NCBI GenBank assembly: GCA_041398825.1
Contig: JAWKTX010000007.1
Location: 186,001-250,000, forward strand
Reading direction: 5' to 3'
Length of the DNA: 64,000 bases
DNA from: Planctomycetaceae bacterium
GTDB lineage: Bacteria > Planctomycetota > Planctomycetia > Planctomycetales > Planctomycetaceae
Shown piece by piece: positions 1 through 9,478 of the stretch. The notes under the pieces are model-generated. The model made no database searches, was not told the origin of the DNA, and worked only from the letters and a program-made list of their open reading frames with translations. Made by a program: the position numbers and the translations under genes. Numbering within the stretch: position 1 is the first letter of the stretch; the number at the start of each line of letters is the position of its first letter.

Positions 1-16
1 GCGATTCGCATGAATT

Positions 17-199
17 CTAATCCTCAGCGTCCTCAACCATGGTTCGGCCCTGGTAGTAGCCGCAGGTTGGGCACACAACATGAGTCGGAACCATGGTTGC
101 ACACTGTGGACATTTCGCCAACTGCCGCGGTTTTACTGCGTTGTGGCTGTTTCGCTTACGCGATCGTGACTTTGACTGCCTTCTCTTGGGAACGGCCAT
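17..199 (-). CDS. rpmF: 50S ribosomal protein bL32
   Basis: This 60-residue protein is a structural component of the large ribosomal subunit. It starts MAVPKRRQSKSRSRKR, the conserved basic N-terminus of bL32. It carries the CPQC...CPTCGYY zinc-ribbon cysteines (two CxxC pairs) and the conserved motif VPTHVVCPTCGYYQGR. The length matches the family. The gene runs off towards the left edge, where plsX and the fatty-acid genes often follow rpmF, but none of that is visible here. No other protein family fits this pattern. Confidence 0.97.
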   Translation of the reverse strand: MAVPKRRQSKSRSRKRNSHNAVKPRQLAKCPQCATMVPTHVVCPTCGYYQGRTMVEDAED

Positions 200-689
200 G
201 ACTGCCTCACCAGATCTGATTTACTTGTTAACCAACCAGCCTTCATTCGCCAGACGACTGTCATCGTAGCAAACGTCGAAAACACACAATCGTCCGTCGA
301 CCGACTTCCTCATCAGAATCACAGCTTTCGACCTCTCACTTTCCACCAGAAAGAAAAAAGTCGCAGACACCGACAAGTTTAGTTGACAAATGTGCATCTA
401 CCCCGCGCGGGAAGCGGGAATCGTGCCAAACGGCGTGTGTTATGTCAAGGACGAGTCTCTGAATCGGCCGCGGATCACCCATTCCAGGAGACTCAGGACG
501 TGCAAGTGCCGACTAAAGGGTGTATAGTCACCCTGCGTTCACGAATCTGGTCTCCGCCAGGAATCCGGCCCCGGTCAGGAATCTGGTTTCACCGGTAAAG
601 TGCCGCGCCCGCCGATCTCTCCCACCATAGCGTTCGCCTTTTGGCAGTTGCTGGCCCATCCCTCAACTGCAGGCAAGGGTGTCTGCCCG
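200..689. other. Intergenic region between divergent rpmF and DUF1549 genes
   Basis: No convincing gene is present. The region must hold the promoters for rpmF (leftwards) and the DUF1549 gene (rightwards). I see no clear -35/-10 pair. A TTGACA at about 383 has no good -10 box at the usual spacing. Its right end holds three imperfect 18-bp tandem units, listed separately. Confidence 0.5.
543..596 (+). repeat. Three imperfect 18-bp tandem units upstream of the DUF1549 gene
   Basis: Units run 543-560, 561-578 and 579-596. Each starts GAATCTGG or GAATCCGG, and the first two end in CAG. The array lies about 95 bp before the chosen start codon of the DUF1549 gene. It could be an operator array or a chance low-complexity duplication. 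No binding factor can be named. Confidence 0.5.
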
Positions 690-2924
690 ATGAAGCCAAA
701 CCCAGCCATCATCTCATCACTCCGTGCCGCGGTCGTCATTGCGATGTCCTGTGTGGCAGTTCAACCATCTTTCGGGGCAGAGACTCCGTCGCTCCAGAAT
801 CCGCCTGCTGAAACGGTCGATTTTGAGAATGAAGTGGTGCCGATACTGACGCGATTCGGATGCAATAGCGGCCCCTGCCATGGAAAGTCGCGAGGCCAGG
901 GAGGATTGCAGCTTTCGCTTCTGGGTTTCGATCCTCAATTCGATTTTGACGCCATTGTAAAAGAAGGGCGAGGGCGTCGTATCTTTGCGGCGTCGCCAGC
1001 TTCCAGCTTGTTTCTGCAAAAGCCAACAGGGGAAGTTCCCCACGGTGGTGGCCGGCGACTGGATCGTTCCGGCAAAGAGCACGAGGTACTGGTCAACTGG
1101 ATTCGGCAGGGCATGCCCCGCAGGGCTCCCGACGCACCGACGCTCGAAAGAGTTACGGTCTCTCCCGAGTCCGTCGTCCTGAAGAACGGCGAAACCGGCA
1201 CACTGACCGTCACTGCTCATTACAATGACGGAACAAGCCGCGACGTTACATCACTGAGTCAATTCCAGTCCAATGAATCACCCATCGTCAGCGTGGACGA
1301 CAACGGGAATTTCGAAGCTGGCCAAATCACCGGAGAAGCGGCATTGATGGCGCGGTTTCTGGGCCAGTTTGCCGTTTGCATGGCTGCGGTACCTATGCCG
1401 GGTGAAGTCGATGCAGAGCGATACGCCAGCCTTCCTCAGCGCAATTTCATCGATGGACTCGTCTGGCAGAAACTTCAGCGACTGCACATTACGCCCTCAG
1501 AAATCTGTGATGATCATACGTTTCTGCGGCGAGCCACCACGGATATCTGCGGACGGGTGCCTACGTCCAGTGAAGTTGCAGACTTTCTGGCCGACACATC
1601 GACGGACAAGCGTTCGCAACTGATCGATCGGTTGCTTCAGGAACCAGACTTCGCGGACCACTGGGCCAACAAATGGATGGACCTGCTTCGCCCCAATCCG
1701 TATCACGTCGGCATCAAGACAGTCTTGAACTACGATAACTGGATTCGACAGGCGTTTCGCGAGCGACGTCCCTGGGATCAGTTCGCACGTGACCTGATCG
1801 CATCCACCGGCAGCACCTGGCGAGACGGAGCGCCAACGATGTATCGCGACCGTCGAACCCCCGAAGAACAGACAACTCTGGTTAGCCAGTTGTTTATCGG
1901 TGTTCGACTGGAATGCGCAAAGTGTCATCACCATCCGTTTGAAGTCTGGGGACAAGACGATTTCTACAGTTTTGCCGCATACTTCGCGAAAATCGGTCGC
2001 AAGGGAACAGGCATCTCTGCACCGATCTCCGGTTCCGAAGAATATTTCTTTCCCGGTACCAAAGGGACTGTCAAACATCCCATCACCGGCGAAGTGATGA
2101 CCCCCAAACCCCTCTTCGGCAATGCGGTAGTGAACGAGGACGAATCTGACCCCAGAGCAGTGCTGGCCAGATGGATTACCTCTCCCGAAAATCATTTGTT
2201 TGCTCAGGTGATGGCAAATCGAATCTGGGCAGACCTGATGGGGCGGGGAATCGTTGAACCGGTGGATGACTTCCGCGCGACAAATCCTCCGTCAAACCCC
2301 GAACTCATCGCCGCACTAGGAGACCACTTTCGCGACTCCGGATACTCGATCGCCGAACTGGTTCGAACCATCGCCAATTCGCATGTGTACCAGCTGAGCT
2401 CTCTGCCTTCGGATCGCAACATCACGGACACGCGGTACTATTCGCGGCATTACCGACAGCGACTGAGAGCTGAAGTTCTACTGGATGCCTTCGCGCAGAT
2501 TACGGGAATGCCCCAGGATTTCCCCGCGATGCCGCCGGGCACGAACGCCCGACAAATCTGGACACATCGGACGGCGTCCCTGTTTCTGGATACGTTCGGT
2601 CGACCCGACCCGAATCAGGACCCTCCCTGTGAGCGAATCACCGAGCAAACCGTTGTCCAAAGCCTGCACCTGATGAACAACGAAGAGCTGCATCGGGATT
2701 TGACGAACGATCAGAGTAATGCCGCGAAACTCGCTGCCAGCGAGAAAACGCCGGAAGAAGTCACCACTGAAATCTATCGTCTCGTCTTTGGACGGAACCC
2801 TTCGGCAGAGGAAATCGAGTTCATTCGATCTTTGCTGGAAGCTGAGGGAGCCAACCGACGTCAGGTGATCGAAGATGTGATGTGGTCTATGTTGAATTCT
2901 CCTGAATTTGTCCTGCAGGATTGA
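690..2924 (+). CDS. Secreted DUF1549/DUF1553 protein with cytochrome-like motifs and Ig-like domain
   Basis: A 744-residue exported protein of the planctomycete PSCyt/PSD type. The ATG at 690 was chosen over an in-frame GTG at 600 because it starts a clean signal peptide (MKPNPAIISS... with cleavage near SFGA) and has a purine-rich AGGCAAGG upstream. Order of parts: a PSCyt1-like segment with C58-x4-C63-H64; a bacterial Ig-like (Big_2) domain at about 155-235; DUF1549 (about 255-460) with a true CxxCH at C409/C412/H413 (CAKCHHHPFEVW); and DUF1553 to the end. The family is inferred to act in extracytoplasmic redox chemistry, but its substrate is unknown. The stop lies 4 bp before the DUF1501 start, indicating an operon. 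Confidence 0.9.
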   Translation: MKPNPAIISSLRAAVVIAMSCVAVQPSFGAETPSLQNPPAETVDFENEVVPILTRFGCNSGPCHGKSRGQGGLQLSLLGFDPQFDFDAIVKEGRGRRIFAASPASSLFLQKPTGEVPHGGGRRLDRSGKEHEVLVNWIRQGMPRRAPDAPTLERVTVSPESVVLKNGETGTLTVTAHYNDGTSRDVTSLSQFQSNESPIVSVDDNGNFEAGQITGEAALMARFLGQFAVCMAAVPMPGEVDAERYASLPQRNFIDGLVWQKLQRLHITPSEICDDHTFLRRATTDICGRVPTSSEVADFLADTSTDKRSQLIDRLLQEPDFADHWANKWMDLLRPNPYHVGIKTVLNYDNWIRQAFRERRPWDQFARDLIASTGSTWRDGAPTMYRDRRTPEEQTTLVSQLFIGVRLECAKCHHHPFEVWGQDDFYSFAAYFAKIGRKGTGISAPISGSEEYFFPGTKGTVKHPITGEVMTPKPLFGNAVVNEDESDPRAVLARWITSPENHLFAQVMANRIWADLMGRGIVEPVDDFRATNPPSNPELIAALGDHFRDSGYSIAELVRTIANSHVYQLSSLPSDRNITDTRYYSRHYRQRLRAEVLLDAFAQITGMPQDFPAMPPGTNARQIWTHRTASLFLDTFGRPDPNQDPPCERITEQTVVQSLHLMNNEELHRDLTNDQSNAAKLAASEKTPEEVTTEIYRLVFGRNPSAEEIEFIRSLLEAEGANRRQVIEDVMWSMLNSPEFVLQD

Positions 2925-2928
2925 TCTG

Positions 2929-4272
2929 ATGAGTTTGCACAAGAACTGCGAAGGAGCAACGCGTCGCGACTGCCTTCAATTTGGCGTTGGCGCGTTGCTG
3001 GGCACTGGGTTGGTGGGCAGCCTGAGGGCACGCGGAGAAGCCACGCGGAAGGGCGGCGGACCCAAAGCCAAAGCCACCAGTTGTATTCTGATCTGGATGG
3101 ATGGTGGCCCGACGCATTTCGAAACCTTCGACCCCAAGCCCGACGCGCCGGTGGAATATCGCGGCGAATTCACACACATTCAAACAGCGGTTTCGGGGGT
3201 CAACTATTCCGAACACATGGTCAGGCTGGCTGCAACGCTGGATGACTACGCAATGATTCGTTCGATCCGGCATAATCAGGGCAACCACGGCGCTGGCAAT
3301 CATTACATGATGACAGGAGCTCCGCCACGGATTCCGGTTGGATGCGGCGCATTCGTCAGTTTCCATCCCAGTATGGGCTCAGTGGTCGCCAGAGAACTGG
3401 GCCGAGACAATGGACTTCCAAACTACTTCAGCATGCCACAAATGAGCCGGTCAGGCGGACCGAATTTTCTGGGAGCAAAGTACGCACCATTCGTGGTGAG
3501 CGACGATCCGAACCGAGACAAGTTTCGTGTTCGAGATGTGGCTCTGCCTCGTGATCTGGCCGAAGCACGGTTCTCCACACGAACCGATTTAAGATCGAAG
3601 ATTGATCGAATGGTTCGTCTCAACGACGAAGCATCGGGGGATCCTGCAGTATCCTTTGACGACTATTTTCAGCAGGGCTACGACCTCGTCACCAGTCCCG
3701 AAGCACAGCGGGCCTTCGACATCAGCCAGGAACCGGATGAAGTCCGTGATCGATACGGGCGAAACGGTCTGGGACAGCGATGCCTTCTGGCAAGACGACT
3801 CGTCGAAGCCGGCGTTCCATTCATTACTGTTTACGACGGCGGATGGGATCACCATTCCAACATCTTTGGGGCATTGCGAAAACGTCTGCCCGACTGGGAC
3901 AACAGTGTTGCCACTTTGATTCAGGATTTGAAAGAACGAGGGCTGCTCGATTCGACACTGGTTGTCGCACTAGGTGAGTTTGGCCGCACCCCGACGATCT
4001 CAACATTGTCGGGCCAGAACACACCCGGGCGAGACCACTGGGCAAATGCGATGAGCGTTCTGATGGCCGGCGGTGGAACTCCCGGAGGTACAGTAGTCGG
4101 CTCAACCGATCGCAAAGGTCACTCAGCTCTCGAGAACGTCCTTGCGCCGGAGAACTTTGTTTCGACCGTCTACTGGAAGTTGGGGATCGATCCCAATACG
4201 GTCCTTTACACACCTCAAGGTCGCCCGGCACACCTGGTCAGCGATCCGAATCCGATCAGAGAACTGATTTAG
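2929..4272 (+). CDS. DUF1501 family protein, Tat-exported
   Basis: A 447-residue DUF1501 protein. These are sulfatase/alkaline-phosphatase-fold proteins that almost always accompany DUF1549/DUF1553 genes in planctomycetes. The N-terminus has TRRDCLQFG followed by a glycine-rich hydrophobic stretch, a twin-arginine signal. Family landmarks are visible: CILIWMDGGPTHFETFDPKP, HNQGNHGAGNHYMMTG, VTVYDGGWDHH and LGEFGRTP. The ATG at 2929 was preferred because it lies just after the upstream stop; an in-frame start at 2908 would overlap it. It is probably co-transcribed with the DUF1549 gene. Its biochemical role is not established; export and co-function are inferences. Confidence 0.92.
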   Translation: MSLHKNCEGATRRDCLQFGVGALLGTGLVGSLRARGEATRKGGGPKAKATSCILIWMDGGPTHFETFDPKPDAPVEYRGEFTHIQTAVSGVNYSEHMVRLAATLDDYAMIRSIRHNQGNHGAGNHYMMTGAPPRIPVGCGAFVSFHPSMGSVVARELGRDNGLPNYFSMPQMSRSGGPNFLGAKYAPFVVSDDPNRDKFRVRDVALPRDLAEARFSTRTDLRSKIDRMVRLNDEASGDPAVSFDDYFQQGYDLVTSPEAQRAFDISQEPDEVRDRYGRNGLGQRCLLARRLVEAGVPFITVYDGGWDHHSNIFGALRKRLPDWDNSVATLIQDLKERGLLDSTLVVALGEFGRTPTISTLSGQNTPGRDHWANAMSVLMAGGGTPGGTVVGSTDRKGHSALENVLAPENFVSTVYWKLGIDPNTVLYTPQGRPAHLVSDPNPIRELI

Positions 4273-4459
4273 CCGACAGAGCTGATCAGATCTGAGGTTT
4301 GGGGGCATGGTTGACGACCGCAACCCGGCTTTGCACTGAGCATTTCTGTACGGCATCAACGCCATTCTGTAACAAAACCGAAAACACGACGCCTGGAAAC
4401 CAATGTCAACGGTTGAAACCGTTTTTTGGTTCGGTGTTTGAAGCCCCGGGAGAGTTACG

Positions 4460-4585
4460 ATGTCTCAGAATCAAACCAGCAACAGTAGCCAGAACGATAG
4501 TCAGCGAGAACAGAGCGAAATTCGATCGGAGCTTCAGGAATTCGCTCGATTGCTCGAAGTGTGTTTTGGTGAGATTGAATACTAA
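4460..4585 (+). CDS. Possible 41-residue small hydrophilic protein
   Basis: An ATG at 4460 opens 41 codons ending in TAA at 4583-4585. A strong Shine-Dalgarno-like GGGAGAG lies 5-6 bases upstream. The product starts MSQNQTSNSSQNDSQREQ: a Gln/Ser/Asn-rich start, then an amphipathic helix-like part (SELQEFARLLEVCFGEIEY). The ORF ends about 22 bp before a hairpin repeat. I recognise no family. The ribosome site and composition are the only support, so it may be a chance ORF. Confidence 0.4.
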   Translation: MSQNQTSNSSQNDSQREQSEIRSELQEFARLLEVCFGEIEY

Positions 4586-4606
4586 CCGGGCCTGGCCTAA
4601 CCCAAC

Positions 4607-4697
4607 TGTCCGTTGAAAAATTGGGACTGGCTCGAGCAGGAGACCTGAAGACACGATGGTTTCCAGTCCTGCGTGCATGTCCCGGTTTTTCAATGGA
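4607..4697 (-). repeat. Dispersed ~90-bp hairpin repeat (family A), copy 1, inverted
   Basis: The two ends are inverted repeats of about 23 bases: one reads TCCGTTGAAAAATTGGGAC and the other, on the opposite strand, reads TCCATTGAAAAACCGGGAC. Its reverse complement aligns along its length with copies at 56688-56778 and 63749-63836, sharing the internal block CTGGAAAC.ATCGTGT and the GCCAGTCCC end. It lies in a spacer between two plus-strand genes. Confidence 0.8.
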
Positions 4698-4707
4698 TAG
4701 CTAAGCC

Positions 4708-4762
4708 GAAGAAAGCCCCTGCGGCGAAGAAAGCCCCTGCGGTATTGAACCTCAGGGGCTTC
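4708..4762 (+). terminator. Tandem 18-bp unit and terminator-like stem-loop
   Basis: Two nearly perfect 18-bp units sit at 4708-4725 and 4726-4743 (GAAGAAAGCCCCTGCGG). The second unit pairs with 4753-4761, giving the stem AAGCCCCTG / CAGGGGCTT with a 13-base loop. Only a weak T-run follows, so termination is plausible rather than certain. In one frame the units read KKAPAA repeats, discussed in findings. Confidence 0.5.
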
Positions 4763-5172
4763 CTTATGCGCATAAAGAAAGCCCTTCGTTAGTGAGCAAA
4801 GCGCGGGGACTGAACGATGAAAGGAATTGGGGAAAGCTCAAACGGATGGGTCAACCGTCTTCGCAAGTGTATTCTTCGTTCAACACTAAGCTCAGCTTGA
4901 CCGAAGGGCTAGCTGGGTATCTCTGGACACTGCATTCATTGTGCCATTAATGCCAATCTACCAGGCTTTTCTGCAAGAATTACCGAAACGCCCGCTGGAT
5001 CTCCTGTGGGCCTCAGCTTTTGTCGAAAACCCACCAGTTGTTCATGCGGAATATCACGGCGCCGAACATCTCATTTATTGAATTGTCGGCGCTGAACGGA
5101 TAAGATTGCGCTGAAATCTGTCGGCGCCGAGCGCCGAAATGGACGGGAAACGCCTAATTTGGGTATTTTGCA
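4763..5172. promoter_or_regulatory. Upstream region of the sigma-54 activator gene with five GCGCYGA boxes
   Basis: GCGCCGAA or GCGCTGAA octamers start at 5059, 5089, 5108 and 5131, and a fifth, GCGCCGAG, starts at 5124. All lie within 115 bp of the gene start. The 5059 and 5124 boxes form part of GGCGCC palindromes. The clustering suggests a binding-site array, perhaps autoregulatory. Further left, AGCCCTTCG near 4780 is complementary to CGAAGGGCT near 4902. No gene is seen. Confidence 0.4.
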
Positions 5173-8100
5173 TTGCTCTGGAAGTCTGCAAGACTGTCTG
5201 AGAACGCAGTCGACCTGCGTCCAATAGTTGCCATTTCAACCGGAGCTGTTGTGACGTTTAGTGTCGTTGTGCTGTGGTACGTCGCAACATTTCCTGACAT
5301 TGGCCTGCGTTGTTTGTTGCCAACCCTGCCGACAGAGCACCGTCTGGGTGGAGTGACCATCCAACAACAGCGGTTACCAGACGAGGTATCACCCCAGCCG
5401 TCACCTGGTGATCGGTTGGTGGAAGTGAACGGTAAACGCGTTACGACGTTTCTGGACTTTGTCGATCAGCTCATCGCAATTCGATCTGCAAAGATTGCCC
5501 CGGGTGGGCAACTTTCCCCGGGTTCTGACCCCAGCGAATTGCCAGTGCCTCCTATCGTCGAGGTATTTGGAACAGAGCCGGATGCAGCAGCGGAGCGGAT
5601 GGTCGAGATCCGCTTCCACCGTCAGGATAGTGTGAACAAAGGGGGAATGGCCCTCGCGAACCGTATCTATCTGCCGGTGCACCCAGTCGAGATTGTTGAT
5701 ATTTCGATGACGATATTCTGGTTTGTTTGCCAGCTGGCCATTCTGGGAGTTGCGCTGGCGGCTTACTGGCATCGTCCGTTTGACCGGGTGGCACAGAACT
5801 TCTGTCTGATGTCCTGTGCATCAATGGGCGCATTCGTCGGGGGATTCCACTGGTGGATCCTCACAGGTTCACCGTTGCTGAACATTCCTTTCATTATCTG
5901 TGCCATGCTATTGCCCGCGATGGTGTTGAATTTCTTTCTGGTGTTTCCGGTGGAACCGGAATTCATCCGGGAACGTCGTCGTACTTTTCAGTGGATCTTG
6001 TTCGGGCCTGCGGTCTTCATGACCGTCGCTCTTGTGATCGTCTACTGGTCAGCCTGGTGTCTGAACGGAACCACCGGTGTCGACGGAACGCTCAACGCCC
6101 TTCAGAAGACAACTCTTCTGGCGAGGTATCTTGCGTGGGGTGGTACAGCCGACCTTGACCTGGTCACTCTGTCCACCTGGCTTCTGTACGCCCTGAGATG
6201 CCTGGTACATATTGCAATCGGCATTGCTGCAATCTACTTCATGTTGACGGTAGCCGTGCTGGCAACAAGTTTGTTCCGAATCAACGCTCCTCGGGAACGA
6301 AGCCAGGTACTGACCATTCTGGCCGCGGCGGCCATTGCTTCCATCCCCATTGGTTACACGCTGTTCCTGGCGATGTTCGAATCCGTCGCCTTTGCATTGG
6401 GAGCTGCACATAAACCAATGTTCGCTGCCAGCATGATCTTTATGGCAGCCTATGCGAACGGGATGTTACGGCATCGGTTAATTCTGGCAGACGACACCCT
6501 GGAGAAAAGCCGACGGTACTCCATGATGTCTCTTCTTGTATCCGGAGGATTCTGTACCTGCCTTGCGATAGGTGGTGTTGCCGCTCACGCCTACAACCTG
6601 CCGCTGAACTCATCGACGGCTCAGCAGATTTCCCTGTTCCTGATCCTGCTGTTGGCTGCTTCGCTGAGCCTGTGGGTACGCGATCGATTGCAGTCCGTGG
6701 TAGACCGCCGATTCTTCAGTGAGAAGTATCAGCTGGACCGAACCCTTCAGCAACTCAACCGCGCGGCTGGTTACCTTGCAGACCCGTCTGTGATGTCGGA
6801 AATCACGTTGCGCACCTGTCAGGAAGTCATCGATGCTTCGTCCGCATGTATGTATGTGCGTGACGGATCAGGAGCCTACCGGCTGATTGGTGTGCGATCA
6901 GCCCCCGGCGCGCCGTCGACCTTAAAGGCAGAGCGACTTCCGATCACTCGCGCTGACGAAATGGTTGTACAGCGGATACCGTCTATCTCCCGCGTATCGA
7001 TGTCACCCGTTCAGCAGCTACTGCATGAACTGAAGGCTGAGCTGGCCTGTTTTCTGGAGGATGAAGGCGGATTGCATGGTTTGATTCTGGTTGGTCGTCG
7101 CAAGAGCGGTACGCAGTACACGGCTGAGGATATTGCTTTTCTTCATGCCATTGGACAGATGAGCGTGCTGGCATTGCATAGTTCGCGTGCGAATCAGACG
7201 ATGGCACGCCTGGATGCTGAGCTCAAGGTCAAGGTTGATCGCATTGCAGAACAGCAGCGCCAGGTGGCGATGCTGCGCGCAGAACTGACGTCGTTGCAGC
7301 GTGATGCGGGCCAAACACTGATCACATCGAGTGACGAAGATTTCGATCGCGAAGGAATTCGCGGAAACAGCACCTCGCTGGCAGAAGTGCTGACTCAGGT
7401 ACGCAAGGTTTCACGTAGCCTTTCAACCGTTCTGGTGAGGGGAGAAAGTGGTACCGGTAAAGAACTTCTGGCGAGAGTCATTCACCGCAACAGCGATCGT
7501 CGCGACAAGCCACTGATCTGTGTCAATTGTGCGGCGTTGTCGAGTTCATTGCTCGAAAGCGAACTTTTTGGTCACGTGAAGGGCGCATTTACGGGGGCGC
7601 ATGCTGACAAGGAAGGGCGATTTCAGGCTGCGAACGGAGGAACGTTGTTTCTGGATGAAATCGGGGATGTTTCGCACGAAACACAGGTCAAATTACTCAG
7701 GGTATTGCAGGAACGCTGTTTTGAGCCAGTGGGAAGCGACAAGACTGTTCATGTTGACGTTCGCCTGATCGCTGCGACGAATCGAGATCTGGAGGCCATG
7801 ATTGCAAAGGGGGATTTCCGCGAAGACCTGTTTTATCGGCTCAACGTGGTTTCTGTCACTTTGCCGCCACTTCGCGAACGCAGAGAAGATCTGATCGAAC
7901 TGGTCTTCTTTTTCCTCAGCCGGTCATCACAGAAGGCACGAAAACAAATTCGACAGATCGAGCCCGACGCACTGGAAGCTTTAGAACAGCACACATGGCC
8001 GGGAAACGTCCGCGAACTGGAAAACGTGATGGAGCGAGCCGTGGTGATGGCCGACAGTGACGTCGTCACGCTTGCTGATCTTCCACTGGAGATTCGGAAA

Positions 8101-8367
8101 TCGACTCGGAAGCGTATTGTTTACGAACAGCCGATACCGATGGTCATTGGTCGAGAACAGTCTGAAACGATATCAGGGAAAGAGCGAGTAAACGAAGTGT
8201 ACTCGGCCAAAGTCATCATTCCCGATGACATTGATCCGGCGGGTGAGGCGGCACTGCTGAAGAAAGCACTTCGAGATGCAGCTGGCAACAAAGCGCTTGC
8301 TGCCCGCCACCTGAATCTGCCTCGCAGTACGTTTTACAGCAAGTGCAAGAAATACCGAATTTCCTAG
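5173..8367 (+). CDS. Membrane-anchored sigma-54-dependent transcriptional activator (PDZ-like, multi-TM, GAF, AAA+, Fis HTH)
   Basis: A 1064-residue NtrC-class activator. It has one TM helix at about 18-39, a PDZ-like segment (about 60-105, SPGDRLVEVNGKRVTTFLDFVDQL), a block of several TM helices between about 175 and 510, and a GAF-like region at about 525-690. The sigma-54 AAA+ domain follows, with Walker A GESGTGKE near 757, the sigma-54 contact loop GAFTGA near 805 and Walker B TLFLDEIGD near 828. A Fis-type helix-turn-helix closes the protein (NKALAARHLNLPRSTFYSKCKKY). The start is a TTG; no upstream ATG is in frame, so the N-terminus is uncertain. The intact GAFTGA loop implies real sigma-54 activation. 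The signal and target genes are unknown. Confidence 0.9.
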   Translation: MLWKSARLSENAVDLRPIVAISTGAVVTFSVVVLWYVATFPDIGLRCLLPTLPTEHRLGGVTIQQQRLPDEVSPQPSPGDRLVEVNGKRVTTFLDFVDQLIAIRSAKIAPGGQLSPGSDPSELPVPPIVEVFGTEPDAAAERMVEIRFHRQDSVNKGGMALANRIYLPVHPVEIVDISMTIFWFVCQLAILGVALAAYWHRPFDRVAQNFCLMSCASMGAFVGGFHWWILTGSPLLNIPFIICAMLLPAMVLNFFLVFPVEPEFIRERRRTFQWILFGPAVFMTVALVIVYWSAWCLNGTTGVDGTLNALQKTTLLARYLAWGGTADLDLVTLSTWLLYALRCLVHIAIGIAAIYFMLTVAVLATSLFRINAPRERSQVLTILAAAAIASIPIGYTLFLAMFESVAFALGAAHKPMFAASMIFMAAYANGMLRHRLILADDTLEKSRRYSMMSLLVSGGFCTCLAIGGVAAHAYNLPLNSSTAQQISLFLILLLAASLSLWVRDRLQSVVDRRFFSEKYQLDRTLQQLNRAAGYLADPSVMSEITLRTCQEVIDASSACMYVRDGSGAYRLIGVRSAPGAPSTLKAERLPITRADEMVVQRIPSISRVSMSPVQQLLHELKAELACFLEDEGGLHGLILVGRRKSGTQYTAEDIAFLHAIGQMSVLALHSSRANQTMARLDAELKVKVDRIAEQQRQVAMLRAELTSLQRDAGQTLITSSDEDFDREGIRGNSTSLAEVLTQVRKVSRSLSTVLVRGESGTGKELLARVIHRNSDRRDKPLICVNCAALSSSLLESELFGHVKGAFTGAHADKEGRFQAANGGTLFLDEIGDVSHETQVKLLRVLQERCFEPVGSDKTVHVDVRLIAATNRDLEAMIAKGDFREDLFYRLNVVSVTLPPLRERREDLIELVFFFLSRSSQKARKQIRQIEPDALEALEQHTWPGNVRELENVMERAVVMADSDVVTLADLPLEIRKSTRKRIVYEQPIPMVIGREQSETISGKERVNEVYSAKVIIPDDIDPAGEAALLKKALRDAAGNKALAARHLNLPRSTFYSKCKKYRIS

Positions 8368-8438
8368 AACGTCTCGTTCCGATACTCAATCTCGCCGTAA
8401 CGGCGGAGCAGGTATTCGACAGAGATTGTGCCTGTCCT

Positions 8439-9332
<894 letters not shown>

Positions 9333-9478
9333 GAGATTCCTGTTCGGACAAACCTGTTCACGCTTCGTCAGGACTTCGACAACCGCTGTTCGCACCGGCA
9401 GTTGCATCGAAGTATGGGCGGGACTTGCAGAACTTCAGTGGCCGCACGCCCGACAAACGGACTGGTTGTCCATACAGT

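Noticed and set aside
1497..2195. 232-codon minus-strand frame
   Set aside because: Lies wholly antisense to the DUF1549 gene; no signature, and the sense protein has clear domains.
5161..5176. Possible sigma-54 promoter before the activator gene
   Set aside because: No GG-N10-GC pair at the required spacing; the nearest GG and GC do not fit.
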